24,736 nucleotides of DNA from Pseudomonadota bacterium (lineage in GTDB: Bacteria > Myxococcota_A > Polyangia > Polyangiales > Polyangiaceae), in NCBI GenBank assembly GCA_023428245.1, contig JAEYYX010000030.1:1-24736 (forward strand), written 5' to 3'. This document shows positions 24,016 to 24,736 of the stretch, piece after piece. How positions within the stretch are numbered: the stretch's first letter is position 1; every line of letters starts with the position of its first letter. The translations under genes and the position numbers were made by a program. The notes below the pieces were generated by a model. That model worked only from the letters and a program-made list of their open reading frames with translations. It was not told where the DNA came from and ran no database searches.

Positions 24016-24663
24016 ATGTCGACTCACCTCACGGTTCGCGTCACCACCACAATTCTCGCCCTGGCCATCGGCTCGGTCGCTTGCAACAATAATCCGACCG
24101 CTGGGAAGACCCAGGCGAAGACCTCCGAAGCAGTCACACCCGCCCCGGCCGCAGCGCCTGCCGAGAGCGCTCAGACAATCCCGCTCACTAAGGCGAGCGG
24201 TAAGGTCGGCTTCGTCGGCGCCAAGGTCACCGACAAGCACGAAGGCGGCTTCGCCGACTACTCCGGATCCATCACGCTCGTGGACGGCGCAGTCGAGAAG
24301 AGCTCGGTCAAGGTCACCATCGACATCAAGTCCCTCGAGGTCGAGCCCGAGAAGCTCAAGGGCCACCTCCTCAGCCCCGACCTGTTCGACGCTGAGAAGT
24401 TCCCGACCTCCGAGTTCGCTTCGACCAAGATCGCTCCCGCCGACGGCGGCAAGTTCGAGGTCACCGGAAACCTGACGCTCCACGGCGTGACCAAGTCGAT
24501 CTCTTTCCCCGCGGAGATCGCAGTGAATCCCGGCGCGGTCACCGTCAAGGCCGAATTCGGCATCAACCGCAAAGACTTCGGCATCGTTTATCCCGGTATG
24601 CCCGACGACCTGATCAAGGACGACGTCCTGATCCAGCTCGACCTGAAGGCCGAGCGCTCCTAA
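24016..24663 (+). CDS. YceI-family lipoprotein
   Basis: This 215-residue protein has a lipoprotein-type signal (TTTILALAIGSVAC, Cys23), a Pro/Ala-rich linker (TPAPAAAPAES), and then a YceI lipocalin-like beta barrel. The barrel shows VGFVGAKVTDKHEGGFADYSGSITL, the family's KLKGHLLSPDLFDAEKFPTSEFAS (here GHL with SPDLFD) and GNLTLHGVTKSISFPAEI. It ends with FGINRKDFGIVYPGMPDDLIKDDVLIQLDL. YceI proteins bind isoprenoid lipids in the envelope. The ATG at 24016 has an AAAGGA site, and the longer frame to 23791 lacks a signal. A strong terminator follows. Confidence 0.93.
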   Translation: MSTHLTVRVTTTILALAIGSVACNNNPTAGKTQAKTSEAVTPAPAAAPAESAQTIPLTKASGKVGFVGAKVTDKHEGGFADYSGSITLVDGAVEKSSVKVTIDIKSLEVEPEKLKGHLLSPDLFDAEKFPTSEFASTKIAPADGGKFEVTGNLTLHGVTKSISFPAEIAVNPGAVTVKAEFGINRKDFGIVYPGMPDDLIKDDVLIQLDLKAERS

Positions 24664-24681
24664 TCCGACCCGTCGTCTTTC

Positions 24682-24723
24682 AAAACGCGCGCCTCCCGCC
24701 CGGGGTGGGCGCGTTTTGTTTTT
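24682..24723 (+). terminator. Rho-independent terminator of the YceI gene
   Basis: AAAACGCGC (24682-24690) pairs with GCGCGTTTT (24709-24717), with more GC pairing possible inside, and is followed by GTTTTT. It begins 19 bases past the stop codon. Confidence 0.9.
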
Positions 24724-24736
24724 GGGGTGGCGGGTG

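Overview
The window looks like an accessory-rich stretch of a moderately GC-rich myxobacterium-type genome (Myxococcota, formerly Deltaproteobacteria). This rests on gene content: a giant Cys-rich YD/RHS-repeat lipoprotein, an FHA-GAF-AAA+-Fis sigma-54 activator, a type IV pilin with a sigma-54-type promoter, and several lipoproteins. The species cannot be fixed from the sequence alone.

Layout. (1) 1-1199: right-hand part of an IS3-family insertion sequence, with orfA cut by the window edge, orfB complete and a likely -1 frameshift site between them. (2) 1481-9351, minus strand: a polymorphic-toxin locus. It encodes a lipoprotein signal plus jelly-roll-like domain, about 5.5 Cys-rich repeats, a carboxypeptidase-regulatory-like region, an NHL-type propeller, an RHS/YD shell and a 120-residue C-terminal toxin tip. 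A probable immunity gene follows, overlapping the toxin stop by one base. The toxin reading frame is broken by a single in-frame TAG that separates the secretion signal from the other 2358 residues. (3) 9534-10186, minus: a MazF-type toxin and a ribbon-helix-helix antitoxin with a palindromic operator. (4) 10257-15543, minus: a type IV pilin with a near-consensus sigma-54 promoter, candidate enhancer dyads and a double hairpin after its stop, followed by two tandem paralogous TMTC-like membrane glycosyltransferases. I read this as a pilus plus pilin O-glycosylation module. (5) 15828-16992: HicAB on the plus strand and a RelE/ParE-type pair on the minus strand. (6) 17066-20464, minus: the sigma-54 activator, gpsA and a small lipoprotein. 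(7) 20700-24663, plus: an MFS transporter, a DUF3025-DarP(YjgA) pair and a YceI-family lipoprotein with its terminator.

How it fits together. The pilin/glycosyltransferase module is bracketed by toxin-antitoxin cassettes (MazF type on one side, HicAB plus RelE/ParE type on the other). With the RHS toxin/immunity locus and the IS, this makes 1-17000 look like a variable region joined to a more ordinary chromosomal segment (gpsA, DarP, YceI). The most interesting points are the teneurin-like toxin with a single amber codon behind its signal domain, and the pilin plus twin-glycosyltransferase module with its regulatory signals.
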